Positions 1 through 10,350 of a DNA stretch of 64,000 nt are shown here, one piece after another (position 1 is the stretch's first letter; each line of letters opens with the position of its first letter). A model generated the notes under the pieces. It made no database searches, was not told where the DNA came from, and saw nothing but the letters and a program-made list of their open reading frames with translations. The position numbers were made by a program, and so were the translations under genes. The stretch is from Nicotiana tabacum (Eukaryota; Streptophyta; Magnoliopsida; Solanales; Solanaceae). Location of the stretch: contig NC_134103.1 in the NCBI RefSeq assembly GCF_000715075.1, forward strand, positions 75,951,519 to 76,015,518, written 5' to 3'.

Positions 1-770
1 GCATGTTAGAATTTTGAGAGAGGATCTAGGCAAAGTCAAGCATGAACTAGACAGAACTTGTAAATGGAACAGGTCATTCTATGCACTTTCATGGCTACAA
101 GAACATCATAGTAGCAATAGAAGAGGACTTGGCTTTGGGAATATGCCACCTAAATAGGATCCCAAAAGCAAGTGCCTTACACTTACGGAGAACAAGATTT
201 GTACTCACTGTGGTAAAACAAGTCACTATAAAAGTGAATGCAATGCAAAAGAAAAGGTAAGCCAAAAGAACAAAGAACTTGTTCAAGGGAAGAATAGGCT
301 ACCAAGTTGGGCTAAAAAGAATCTGATTCATCCTTTTGCATATAGAAAGGGACCCAAACTAGTTTGAGTTCCTAAGACTAACCCCTGATTTCCTTTTGCA
401 GGTCCAAGTGAAAGGGGGCAGCCAAATATGGTACATAGATAGTGGCTGCTCAAAGCACATGACAGGAAGCAAGAACCAGTTCCTTTCACTTGAGGATCTC
501 AAATGAGGTAATGTCTCCTTTGAAAATGGGAAGAAAGGTGAGATCATTAGGGTTGGAAAGGTAGGTAAGACTGATTCTTACTCTATTGAGAATGTCTACT
601 TGATAGATGGCTTAAAATACAGTCTAATCAGTGTATCACAACTGTGTGATAGAGGTAACTTGGTAGCATTCACCTCTACCAAATGTTTTGTGATTAATCT
701 TACCACTGACAAGATTGTTTTGCAGGAAAAAAGAGTGAACAATATATACATATTGTAGATCTGTCCACAC
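1..770 (+). pseudogene. SIRE-type copia copy 1: gag C-terminus and protease (decayed)
   Basis: Left-truncated by the window edge; base 1 aligns with base 8313 of copy 2. The reading frame encodes the end of Gag with an intact CCHC zinc knuckle of form CTHC-x4-H-x4-C near 198-240, then a TGA at 386-388, then the copia aspartic protease with the WY-x-DSG-CSKHM signature near 430-460 in another frame. Premature stops are visible: TAG near 156-158 where copy 2 has TGG, TGA near 365, TGA near 504. Gag packages the RNA; the protease would cleave the Gag-Pol polyprotein. Copy 1 keeps the first knuckle cysteine that copy 2 has lost, so the copies have decayed independently. A relic, not expressible as one protein. 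Confidence 0.88.
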
Positions 771-2050
771 TTTTAGAAAATGAACTCACTTGCTTAAGTG
801 TGTTGGGCAATGATCCCCTCCTTTGGCACAAGAGACTTGGACATGCAAGTCTGAGTCAACTCAACAAATTAGTTTCCAAGGACCCGGTGATAGGGTTGCC
901 TAACATCAAGTTCAAGGAAGACAAAGTTTGTGAGGCTTGTGCAAGGGGGAAGCATGTAAGATCCTCTTTTAAATGCAAGAAAGTGGTAAGCGCCACCAGG
1001 ACGATGGAACTGATCCATTTGGATCTTTGTGGTCAAATGAGAACATTAAGCAGAGGTGGTAAAAGATATGTGATGGTGCTTGTTGATGATTACTCTAGGT
1101 TTACTTGGACATTGTTTTTAACATCTAAAGATGAAGCATTTGACATGTTCACTTCTTTTGTTAGAAAAACTCATAAACAACTAGGTAATCAACTTACATC
1201 AATTAGGCCTGATCATGGCACTGAATTTAAAAATACTAAATTTGCTGAATTTTGTGATGAGCATGGCATAGATCATAATTTGTCTGCTCCTAGGACTCCA
1301 CAACAAAATGGAGTAATTGAAAGAAAGAATAGGACACTTGAAGATATGGCAATGACTATGCTTCTTTCTAGTATACTGCCACATAGCTTCTGGGCAGAAG
1401 CTGCAAACACTGCATGTTACATCATAAATAGGTGCATGACTAGACCTTTTGTAGAGAAGACTCCCTATGAGTTACTTAAAGGGAGAAAACCTAACATATC
1501 CCATCTTAGGGTATTTGGATGCAAGTGCTTTGTGCATAATAATGGTAAAGACTCCCTAGGTAAGTTTGATCCCATAAGTGATGAGAAAGTATTCTTGGGA
1601 GATTCTTCACATAGAAAAGCTTATAAGGTCTTTAACAAAAGAACTATGTGTGTAGAAGAAAGTATTCATGTGGTTTTTGATGAAACTAACATTCTTTCTG
1701 AGAGGCAGGGACATGATGATGAAGCAATTGGGCTGGTAAGAAACTCAAATGAAATGACAGCCCAGACTGAAGCTGCACTAGAGGAAGGAACAGGTGATGG
1801 AACAGCTTCTTCCACCCAGGGCAACATGATAGGGAGAATAGAACAAAGAGGAAAGGATTCTCAAACCTCAAGGGAACCTGTCCATGAACTTGTTCCACAG
1901 CAACAAAACATTAAAGGAACATCAAGGGTAAACCAGTTGGTTGTAAAATCTTACAAGTATCAAAGTTCTCATCCCATTGAGAACATAATCACTGATCCAA
2001 CCTCTGGAATCAAAACCAGATCTTCATTAAAAAAATCTTTGTGCTTTTGA
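771..2050 (+). pseudogene. SIRE-type copia copy 1: GAG-pre-integrase and integrase
   Basis: The longest open stretch of copy 1 (800-2050, 416 codons). It opens with the GAG-pre-integrase/zinc-binding motif (LWHKRLGHAS, then CEAC), followed by the rve core. The D-D-E catalytic residues are present: Asp in HLDLCG, Asp in RPDHGTEF, Glu in NGVIERKNRT. A C-terminal Ser/Gln-rich linker leads toward reverse transcriptase. The frame closes with TGA at 2048-2050 just after an A7 run; the same A7 run and stop occur in copy 2 (10328-10350), so both copies probably descend from one already shifted ancestor. Integrase inserts the cDNA into host DNA. The domain is nearly complete, but its polyprotein context is destroyed. 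Confidence 0.9.
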
Positions 2051-3363
2051 TGCATTCTTATCTCTTATTGAACCTAAAAATGATGTTGAAGCTTTGCAGG
2101 ATGCAGACTGGGTAAATGCAATGCAAGATGAACTCAACCAATTTGAAAGGATTCAAGTTTGGCATCTGATACCAAGACCCTAGGACAGATCAGTTATTGG
2201 CATAAAATGGGTCTTCAAAAACAAACTTGATAAAGATGGAACAGTTATAAGGAACAAGGCAAGATTGATAGTTCAAGGATATAGCCAAGAGGAGGGCACA
2301 GACTATGATGAAACCCTTGCTCCAGTTGCAAAGTTGGAAGCAATAAGACTCCTCATAGACTTTGTTGCTTACATTGAATTCACTCTTCATCAGATGGATG
2401 TCAAGAGTGCCTTTCTCAATGGCTATCTAAAGGAAGAAGTGTTTGTCAAGTAACCTCCGGGGTTTGAAAGCAAGAAAAGTCCTGATCATGTGTACAAACT
2501 TGACAAAGCACTTTATGGGCTCAAGCATGCTCCAAGAGCATAGTATGAAAGATTATCAATGTTTTTGCTTGAGCATGACTACAAGAGAGGTAAAATTGAC
2601 AATACTTTGTTCTTGAAAGAAAAAGGTAAAGATCTCTTGGTAGTTCAGATATAAGTTGATGATATAATCTTTGGAGTAACTACTGATAAGTTAAGTAAAG
2701 AATTTGCTAAACTAATGGGGAGTGAATTTTAAATGAGCATGATGGGTGAGCTTAATTTCTTTTTAGGCTTACAAATTAAACAAAATTCAAATGGAACTAT
2801 GATCCATCAGCAGAAGTATGTACAAGAGTTACTTAAAAGGTTTAAAATAGAAGATTCCAAAGAAATTGACACTCATATTGCAACAGCTACAAAGTTGGAT
2901 ATAGATGAATCTGGTTCATATGTTGATCAGAAGTTATATAGGGGAATGATTGGTTCATTGTTGTATCTCACTGCTAGTAGACATGACATTATTTTCAGTG
3001 TAGGCCTTTGTGCAAGATTTCAGGCAAATCCAAAGGAATTTCACTTGACTATTGTCAAGAGAATTTTGAGATATCTAAAAGGCACCACTGATCTCTTTCT
3101 ATGGTATCCAAAAGGTAGTAATTTCAATCTAGTGGGATATGCTGATGCTAATTATGCAGGTTTTCTAGTGGATAGAAAGAGCACCTCAGGTATGGCACAC
3201 TTTCTTGGCTCATGTCTTGTGTCTTGGGCTACCAAAAAGCAAATTTCAGTGGCCTTATCTACTGTTAAAGCTGAGTATGTTGTTGCTGCTTCATGTTGTG
3301 CTCAATTGTTATGGATAAAACAGCAATTAATGGACTTTGGAATGTTGGTAGTATCCCCATTTT
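2051..3363 (+). pseudogene. SIRE-type copia copy 1: reverse transcriptase and RNase H, cut off
   Basis: Translation in shifting frames gives the copia RT (fingers near 2110-2350, HQMDVKSAFLNGYL near 2390-2430) and RNase H (GYADANYAGF near 3135-3165, SWATKKQ, ALSTVKAEY). In-frame stops at about 2181, 2452, 2541, 2653 and 2731 kill it; one falls in the YVDD region, where copy 1 reads TAA for the tyrosine codon (ATA TAA GTT GAT GAT). Copy 1 keeps a 12-codon RNase H stretch (SWATKKQ block) that copy 2 lacks. Similarity to copy 2 stops abruptly at about 3361-3364 and ascorbate peroxidase gene sequence follows, so the RNase H C-terminus, the downstream ORF start and any normal 3' end are missing here. 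Confidence 0.88.
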
Positions 3364-3397
3364 GTGGATCAAACACAATGTTGGCCATAAATCTTAC

Positions 3398-3472
3398 ACA
3401 AAGTATGAATTGTCAAATTTCAATGGCTCCTTTGTCCATGGACCACCAAAGCCTGATCTCTCTGGATGTTCC
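3398..3472 (-). pseudogene. APX3: Ascorbate peroxidase exon 7 relic
   Basis: On the minus strand 3472 to 3398 reads HPERSGF-GGPWT-KEPLKFDNSYF, the exon that follows the proximal-histidine exon in peroxisomal-type ascorbate peroxidases. It is preceded by an AG acceptor and followed by GTAAG, so it is an exon with introns, not a processed copy. The expected exon is 80 nt; here it is 75 nt because five bases are missing in the GRAH codons, a frameshift. It belongs with exon 6 at 4529-4611 and exons 3-6 at 14596-16806, all minus strand and in order. The intron-7 side ends at about 3364, where SIRE pol begins. Confidence 0.85.
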
Positions 3473-3599
3473 CTTCAATGCAGACTTATCCATGAACTGA
3501 TTATATGTACTTTGGTGTGTTCTTCAACTTACATTAAGACAAATATGTTACTTGCAGCACATACTGCAACAAGGGGGGAGCATAAATGGTGAAATATAA

Positions 3600-4481
3600 T
3601 GTTGGCCTAAGTGAAGGTTAGTTTTGAAGATTAACAAAGGAAGCCCAGGCATGAACTAGGTCCATCCCTTGTGTGCTTAGACACTGACAGATTCGAGCAT
3701 GAGGGATGCACGTGAAGGAGATAAGCTTAATTTGGTAAAATTGATAAGGAGAAGGACTCTTTAATCAAAGAGAACACTATCCAAGATAAGGGAGGAGTTA
3801 GAAGTTGAGATCAACTAGAATTCTTTCACCAAGGAAGAGTAGCATTAGAACTCTAGTTATTTTCTACTCTACTAACTCTGTAAATCGCATGATGTTCTCA
3901 TTCTACATGTATGCACAAAAGAAGAAGTTAAACATGAATTCAGAGCAAAATAGCAAGGCATTTTGCAAGCAATTCGTGTGTGATTCAAGGGTGCAAACTT
4001 GAAGCTACATGAACCAGATAGAAGAACCAGCTCCAAGTGTCTGTCTTTTATTCTAGTTCAATTGTAGTAGGTGTTTTCATATTGTACCTTTCAGCTTTAT
4101 CTAGAGGCAATTGTAATAGGTACTCAAAGTATTCAAGTAACTTAAAGTTGTCGCAACAGTTAGAGGTTGTTTGCCACAATGGGATTAGAATTAATCCTAG
4201 GTTTACAAAAGTATTTTGTAAATACAGTTTTTGGCTCAGTGAATTAGTGGAAGAGTTTGGGAAAATTCTACTGGGAAGTAGGTCATGGTTTTTTCACCTT
4301 TTGAGCCAGGTTTTTTTCACGTAATATACTTGTGTTCTTTACTTTTCGTATTTACTGTTTCAGCAATAGTAGGTTAAGGAACACATAGAAGAACCCGGTC
4401 CTTCTATAATCAGTTTTGGCGAAAATTTGGGTACCACAAAAATAACCTCCCTCTTGTGTGGTATTGAAGTTAAAAACATCA
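3600..4481 (+). repeat. Lone SIRE-type LTR inside ascorbate peroxidase intron 6
   Basis: 882 bp, starts TGTTGGCC and ends CATCA; clearly homologous to the LTRs at 5902-6835 and 13620-14547. It lacks about 32 bp that the other two carry (after position 3752), a small deletion between ATTGATA-like repeats. Neither side is element interior: on the left is APX exon 7 with its intron, on the right APX intron and exon 6. It therefore behaves like a solo LTR. No clean 5-bp target duplication is visible (left TATAA, right CACAA), so deletion or recombination at one border is possible. A TATA-like CTCTGTAAATCG sits near 3875. Confidence 0.85.
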
Positions 4482-4528
4482 CACAATTAACCTAGCAATA
4501 TAAAGGTTCACAAAAAGTATAAGCTTAC

Positions 4529-4611
4529 CAGTGTATGACTCCCTGATAGCGCCAATATATCTTTGTCAGGAAAACCAACCCGATAAAATACCTCCTTTAG
4601 ATGTGTCACAC
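4529..4611 (-). pseudogene. APX3: Ascorbate peroxidase exon 6, duplicated copy
   Basis: Minus strand 4611 to 4529 (83 nt) encodes [26 protein letters not shown], the exon with the proximal haem-ligand histidine (GGHTL in the family, GSHTL here). An AG acceptor precedes it and GTAAG follows directly. There is no stop in this copy, whereas the copy at 14596-14678 has one. The exon and about 590 bp of the neighbouring intron (to 5205) are repeated about 10066 bp to the right, so this is a tandem duplicate of part of the host gene. Confidence 0.88.
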
Positions 4612-5205
4612 CTACCATCAATTACAAATATATGCAACAGAGAATCCCAATTTAGGTTATGTTAGTTTACAAATAATAGAAAGATCTAAGAACCTGAATC
4701 ATGTGAAAACACGGGCATTACTTAAGAAGAGAACAAACTAATTACCTATGAAAATCAACAATTTGAAGAGCAATATAATTTAGAAGCTGGAAAGACTTAG
4801 TTTTCATAAATCCAAAAAAATATTACTTTTGCACACTATTAGTAATAGTCACTATTGAGAAAAACTGCGATTTAAGTGATAACAAAGGTTGTGCAAGGCG
4901 CAACTTGACCATTGGAAGTCAAAGGTAGGTAGAAAATTTGGGAACAACCCCACGTTTAGGTGTATTTATAGATGCTTTCAAAATCTTTGCTTTAATGTTG
5001 AATGACTTGAGTTTTTCTTTGTGATGTCTCGAGTACTAATGGAGGATCTTCTATGTATCTTTTGTATAATAGGATTAATGTCTTTTTGGTAATTACGACA
5101 AACAAAATACAGAACCGATAAAAAAAACATAAACAAAATACATATATCCTTTTTCTCGTGTCCTATAGCAATGGTTTTATTCACAAACAAAATTCATATA
5201 TCCTT
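4612..5205. repeat. Duplicated APX intron segment (partner at 14679-15282)
   Basis: No gene seen apart from a possible decayed exon 5 (minus strand, about 4775-4818) with a match to the LPDAK-coding stretch. The whole interval aligns to 14679-15282 with scattered substitutions. The alignment ends at about 5205 in CTTTGTGAATA, after which element tail sequence starts abruptly instead of the sequence found after 15282. That is a rearrangement junction, not a transposon end. Short minus-strand ORFs here are chance. Confidence 0.8.
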
Positions 5206-5437
5206 TGTGAATAGCAAGGTGCGAGCCTTGGTGCAAAAAAATGGGGCTAAGGATACTGAGATTGAGAGGCTGAAGAAGAGGTTAACAGAGGTGGAGACTG
5301 AGAGAGATGCTCTCAAAACTGAGCTGGCAAGAGAAAAGGAGAAGAATGATGGCATTCTTCATAATATGCTGAAACTCCTCCAAGCCAAAAACCAAGCACC
5401 TAGTCCTTCTAGCCTTAAGCCTCAGAGCCTAGTGTAG
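5206..5437 (+). pseudogene. C-terminus of the SIRE downstream (env-like) ORF, coiled coil
   Basis: About 75 codons ending with TAG at 5435-5437. The sequence is strongly heptad-like and charged (KDTEIERLKKRL, ALKTELAREKEK), a coiled coil, then a Pro/Ser-rich tail. It corresponds to the end of the extra ORF that lies between pol and the 3' LTR in Solanaceae SIRE/Maximus-lineage elements; the same ending is partly kept in copy 2 at 13125-13200. The first 11 or so codons of the open frame (5171-5205) come from APX intron sequence, so the ATG at 5171 is a chimeric start and not the original one. Function in the element is unknown. Confidence 0.75.
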
Positions 5438-5901
5438 ATCAACCAGTGACCCGATTCGGGATTTTCTTTGTTTCTTTTCCTCATGTTTCCAGTATTTTTA
5501 TTTCTTCTTATGCTTTGTAGTAGAATCTTATCAATCATCAATGAAATTCACTGTTTTTTACTCTAACTGTTTGTTTATATTTCTTTGATGGTTCAAATTC
5601 TTAGCTTGATCGATGATTATTAGCCCATAATTGCATTAGAAGTAGCCCCAGTAGCCATGAGTAAGTTTTAAAATCGGGTTATCTTACTTATTTATGCAAC
5701 TTTTCGATGATGCCAAAAGGGGGGGAAAAGTTGTGCTTTACACTTTGAACAGTGATATTTATAACCTAATGAACCTGGTCCTTGATGATAAATGATAAAA
5801 AGAAAAAATGTTTCGAACATTATGTTGATGTTGAGCTAAGTTGAAACATGGCCTAAGCTTATCAAAAGCACATAGTTTGTTATCATCAAAAAGGGGAAAT
5901 T
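5438..5901 (+). other. SIRE 3' untranslated region with polypurine tracts
   Basis: No ORF. Matches the interval 13163-13619 that precedes the last LTR. It contains purine runs AAAAGGGGGGGAAAAG (about 5714-5729) and AAAAAGGGGAAAT directly before the LTR (5888-5900), the latter placed as the plus-strand primer. Confidence 0.75.
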
Positions 5902-6835
5902 TGTTGGCCTAAGTGAAGGTTAGTTTTGAAGATTGACAAAGGAAGCTCAGGCATGAACCAGTCCATCCCTTGTGTGCATAGACACGGGCAGATTCAAGCA
6001 TGTGGGATGCACGTGAAGGAGATAAGCTTAACTTGGTAAAATTGATATCTCCTGATAAAAAAGGTTGCACAATTAATAAGGAGAAGGACTCCTTAATCAA
6101 AGAGAATACTATCCAAGATAAGGGAGGAGTTAGAAGTTGAGATCAACTAGAACTCTTCCTCCAAGGAAGAGTAGTATTAGAACTCTAGTTATTTTCTACT
6201 CTACTAACTCTATAAATCGCAGGATGTTCTCATTCTACAGGTATGCACAAAAGCAGAAGTTAAACGTGAATTGAGAGCAAAATAGCAAGGCATTTTGCAA
6301 GCAATTCGTGCGTGATTCAAGTGTGCAAACCTGAAACTACATGAACCAGATAGAAGAACCAGCTCCAAGTGTCTATCTTTTATTCTAGTTCAATTGTAGT
6401 AGGTGTTTTCATATTTTACCTTTCAGCTTTATCTGGAGGCAATTGTAATAGGTACTCAAAGTATTCCAGTTAGAGTTAACTTGAAGTTGTCGCAACAGTT
6501 AGAGGTTGTTTTCCACAACGGGATTAGAGTTAATCCTAGGTTTACAAAAGTATTTTGTAAATGCAGTTTTTGGCTCAGTGATTTAGTGGAAGAGTTTGGG
6601 AAAATCCTACTGGGAAGTATGTCGTGGTTTTTTCACCTTTTGAGCCAGGTGTTTTCCATGTAAAGTACTTATGTTCTTTACTTTCCGCATTTACTGTTTC
6701 AGCAATAGTAGGTTAAGGAACACATAGAAAAACCTGGTTCTTCTATAATCAGTTTAGGCGAAATGTTAGGTACCAAACAAATCACACAAATCACCCCCAC
6801 CCCCCTCTTGTGTGATATTGAAGTTAAAAATATCA
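5902..6835 (+). repeat. SIRE-type LTR shared by two elements
   Basis: 934 bp, TGTTGGCC to ATATCA. It is preceded by element 3' sequence with a polypurine tract and followed at once by a primer-binding site and gag. It thus serves as the 3' LTR of a left element and the 5' LTR of copy 2, the arrangement produced by recombination between LTRs of tandem elements. TATA-like CTATAAATC at 6210-6218 would set the R region start. Confidence 0.88.
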
Positions 6836-6837
6836 AT

Positions 6838-6849
6838 TGGTATCAGAGC
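6838..6849 (+). other. Primer-binding site (tRNA-iMet type)
   Basis: TGGTATCAGAGC, complementary to the 3' end of plant initiator tRNA-Met, two bases after the LTR end. This is the usual minus-strand primer site for copia elements and fixes the element orientation as plus. Confidence 0.9.
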
Positions 6850-6891
6850 GGGTTATCCTTGAAGAAGCTAACACCTTAGGAGAAGATCAAG

Positions 6892-8700
6892 ATGAGTGCA
6901 CCACCTGGAAACTGGGAAGGGCAATCCATTGCTAGGCCACCACTTTTCAACGGCCAGTATTACTCTTGGTGGAAAAATAGGATGAGCGATCACATCATAG
7001 GAGATGACTATGAGCTATGGAACATTGACACAGATAGCCCACTAGCTACCATGAAGATAAATGTCGAAGGAGAAGATGTGGCAAAGACAAGAGTTGACTG
7101 CACTGCTGACGACTTGAGGAAATGGGAGAAAAATACTAAAGCCAAAAAATGGCTTGTTTGTGGACTCGGTCCAGATGAGTACAGTAGAATCCAAAGTTGT
7201 ACCACTGCTAAGAAAATCCGGGACACTTTGGAAGTGGCCCATGAAGGAACACCTCAAGTGAAGAGGTCCATAGGTACACTACTATATTCTCAATATGAGA
7301 ATTTCACCATGAAGGAAGGGGAAACCATCCAAGAGATGTATACAAGGTTCACCACACTGACAAATGAACTTAAGTCTCCTAAAAGGATTATTTCTGAAGA
7401 AGACAGAGTTGAGAAGATTTTGACAAGGGTTCTGCGAGAAAAATCACTGTCATTCAGGAATCAAAGAATATTGCCACTCTTAAGTTGGATGAGCTAACTG
7501 AAAATCTCACTGCTTATGAATTTAGAAGGCAAACCATGAAGATGGATGTACCCAAGAAGGAAAGGAGCCTGGCACTCAGAATCACTGAAGGTTATGATCT
7601 AGAAGATGATGAAATGGCTATGATCACAAAGGACTTCAAGAAGTACCTAAAGAGAGGAAAGGGTCCTTCAAGAAGTGGAAGCTACAGCAACCAAAGGCTC
7701 CTGAAAGGCAAACCAATGAGAGATGCTACAAGTGTGGTAAGACCGATCACCACATCAAGAACTGCCCTCAATGGGAAGTTGAATGGAAGAAGGAAGAGCT
7801 GAATGAAAAAATAGGAAGAAGGAACATGTTCAACCCAAGAAGAATAAAGGATCAACAAAGGTTATGGTTGCTGCTTGGGGAGAAAGCTCAGATGATGAAG
7901 ATGGAGATGAACAAGCACTTATGGCCATTGGTAAATCTGATGAGGAATATGAGGTAAGTGTAATTCATCTCAAAGACAAGATTAAATTTTTGTCTAAAGA
8001 AAGGCTATCTAAATTACTTCTAGATTTCATTGATGAATCTGAGGATGTAAACAATGAAAACAAACAGTTGTCTAAGGAATGTGTGATTTTGAAAGCAAAG
8101 TGTAAGAACCTGAAACTTAGGGTTAGTGAGACTATAAGTGGAAATACTGCATTAAAGAATTAGGTTCATGCATTTGAATCAAATGTCCTAGAACTTAGAT
8201 CTGAAAACCTAAAATTGAAATTAGGAACAAGTAAGAAGATAGCTGATTGCACACAACTCACTCTAGAAGAAAATGTAGGTAAACTAAAAGATGAGTTATA
8301 TAAGAAGGATGAGCAGGTTAGAATTTTGAGAGAGAATCTAGGCAAAGTCAAGCATGAACTAGACAGAACTTGTAAATGGAACAGGTCCTCCGATGCACTT
8401 TCATGGCTACAGGAACATCATAGTAGCAATAGAAGAGGACTTGGCTTTGGGAATATGCCACCTAAATGGGATCCCAAAAGCAAGTGCCTTACACTTACTG
8501 AGAACAAGATTTATACTCACTGTTGTAAAACAAGTCACTATAAAAGTGAATGCAATGCAAAAGAAAAGGTAAGCCAAAAGAACAAAGAATTTGTTCAAGG
8601 GAAGAATAGGCTACCAAGTTGGGCAAAAAAGAATCTGATTCATCCTTTTGCATATAGAAAGGGACCCAAACTAGTTTGGGTTCCTAAGACTAACCCCTGA
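6892..8700 (+). pseudogene. SIRE-type copia copy 2: gag
   Basis: Begins MSAPPGNWEGQ 43 bp after the primer site. 6892-7497 is open and holds the capsid-like retrotrans_gag domain (YYSWWK, WLVCGLGPDEY, MYTRFTTLTNEL). A frameshift near 7440-7490 moves to 7485-7802, and another before about 7690 hides the first zinc knuckle (RCYKCGKTDHH near 7717-7760). 7864-8163 and 8215-8700 continue in further frames with a coiled coil (KDKIKFLSKERL) and a second knuckle, in which the first Cys codon TGT has become TAT (8511-8513), so CCHC is lost. A stop TAG lies at 8161-8163. The final TGA at 8698-8700 is shared with copy 1 and looks like the genuine gag end. Confidence 0.9.
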
Positions 8701-9058
8701 TTTCCTTTTGCAGGTGCAAGTTAAAGGGGGCAGCCAAATATGGTACATGGATAGTGGCTGCTCAAAGCACATGACAGGAAGCAAGAACCAGTTCCTTTCA
8801 CTTGAGGACCTCAAAGGAGGTAACGTCTCCTTTGGAAATGGGAATAAAGGTGAGATCATTGGGGTTGGAAAGGTAGGTAAGACTGATTCTTACTCTATTG
8901 AGAATGTCTACTTGATAGATGGCTTAAAATACAGTCTAATCAGTGTATCACAACTGTGTGATAGAGGTAACTTGGTAGCATTCACCTCTACCAAATGTTT
9001 TGTGATTAATCTTACCACTGACAAGATTGTTTTGCTGGAAACAATATATATATTGTAG
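8701..9058 (+). pseudogene. SIRE-type copia copy 2: protease
   Basis: Open from about 8708 to the TAG at 9056-9058. It carries the copia protease signature WYMDSGCSKHMTG, with the catalytic Asp in DSG, about 12 codons in. A pyrimidine-rich stretch ending in CAG (8701-8713) lies between the gag stop and this frame; pol is in a different frame from gag. The frame ends early because about ten bases present in copy 1 (near 726-738) are deleted near 9038, which shifts the link to the integrase. Confidence 0.87.
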
Positions 9059-10350
9059 ATCTGTCCACACTTTCAGAAAATGAACTCACTTGCCTAAGTG
9101 TGTTGGACAATGATCCCCTCCTTTGGCACAAAAGACTTGGATATGCAAGTCTGAGTCAACTCAACAAATTAGTTTCCAAGGACCTGGTGATAGGGTTGCC
9201 TAACATCAAGTTCAAGGAAGACAAATTTTGTGAGGCTTGTACAAGGGGGAAGCAGGTAATATCCTCTTTTAAATGCAAGAAAGTGGTAAGCACCACCAGG
9301 ACGATGGAACTGGGCCATATGGATCTCTGTGGTCCAATGAGAACATTAATCAGAGGTGGTGAAAGATATGTGATGGTGCTTGTTGATGATTACTCTAGGT
9401 TTACTTGGACATTATTTTTAACATCTAAAGATGAAGCATTTGACATGTTCACTTCTTTTGTTAGAAAAACTCATAAACAACTAGGTAATCAACTTGCATC
9501 AATTAGGTCTAATCATGGCACTGAATTTGAAAATGCTAAATTTGCTGAATTTTGTGATGAGCATGGCATAGATCATAATTTTTCTGCTCCTAGGACTCCA
9601 CAACAAAATGGAGTAGTTGAAAGAAAGAATAGGACACTTGAAGATATGGCTAGGACTATGCTTCTTTCTAGTAAACTGCCCCATAGCTTCTGGGCAGAAG
9701 CTGTAAATACTGCATGCTACATCATAAATAGGTGCATGACTAGACCTCCTGTAGAGAAGACTCCCAATGAGTTTTTTAAAGGAAAAAAACCAAACATATC
9801 CCATCTTAGGGTATTTGGGTGCAAGTGCTTTGTGCACAATAATGGTAAAGACTCCCTAGGTAAGTTTGATCCCAGAAGTGATGAGGGAGTATTCTTGGGA
9901 TATTCTTCACATAGAAAAGTTTATAAGGTCTATAACAAAAGAACTATGTGTGTGGAAGAAAGTGTTCATGTGGTTTTTGATGAAACTAACATTCTTTCTG
10001 AGAGGCAGGGACATGATGATGAAGCAATTGGACTGGTAAGAAACTTAAATGAAATGACAGCCCAGACTGAAGCTGCACTAGAGGAAGGAACAGGTGATGG
10101 AACAGCTTCTTCCACCTAGGGCAACATGATAGGGAGAATAGAACAAAGAGGAAAGGATTCTCAAACCTCAAGGGAACCTGTCCATGAACCTGTTCCACAA
10201 CAACAAAACATTAAAGGAACATCAAGGGTAAACCAGTTAGTTGTAAAATCTTACAAGTATCAAAGTTCTCATCCCATTGAGAACATAATTACTAATCCAA
10301 CCTCTAGAAACAAAACCAGATCTTCAATAAAAAAATCTTTGTGCTTTTGA
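9059..10350 (+). pseudogene. SIRE-type copia copy 2: integrase
   Basis: 9100-10119 is one open frame of about 339 codons. It begins with the GAG-pre-integrase motif (LWHKRLGYAS, where the second zinc-ligand His of copy 1 has become Tyr; CEAC is kept) and continues into the rve core with D-D-E: HMDLCG, SNHGTEF (the catalytic Asp of copy 1 RPDHG is replaced by Asn), NGVVERKNRT. So one catalytic residue is lost. TAG at 10117-10119 replaces a CAG of copy 1. The C-terminal linker continues 10126-10350 and ends in the A7-run frameshift that copy 1 shares. Confidence 0.9.

Noticed and set aside
3364..3592. Plus-strand ORFs continuing from SIRE RNase H past 3363
   Set aside because: The sequence is antisense APX exon 7 and introns; the plus-strand frame is read-through of non-coding DNA.
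5171..5437. An 88-codon protein starting at the ATG at 5171
   Set aside because: The first codons are APX intron sequence; only 5206 onward is the retrotransposon ORF, so the start is an accident of the junction.
6838..6849. tRNA gene fragment
   Set aside because: It is a 12-base primer-binding site complementary to tRNA-Met, with no cloverleaf or internal promoter boxes.
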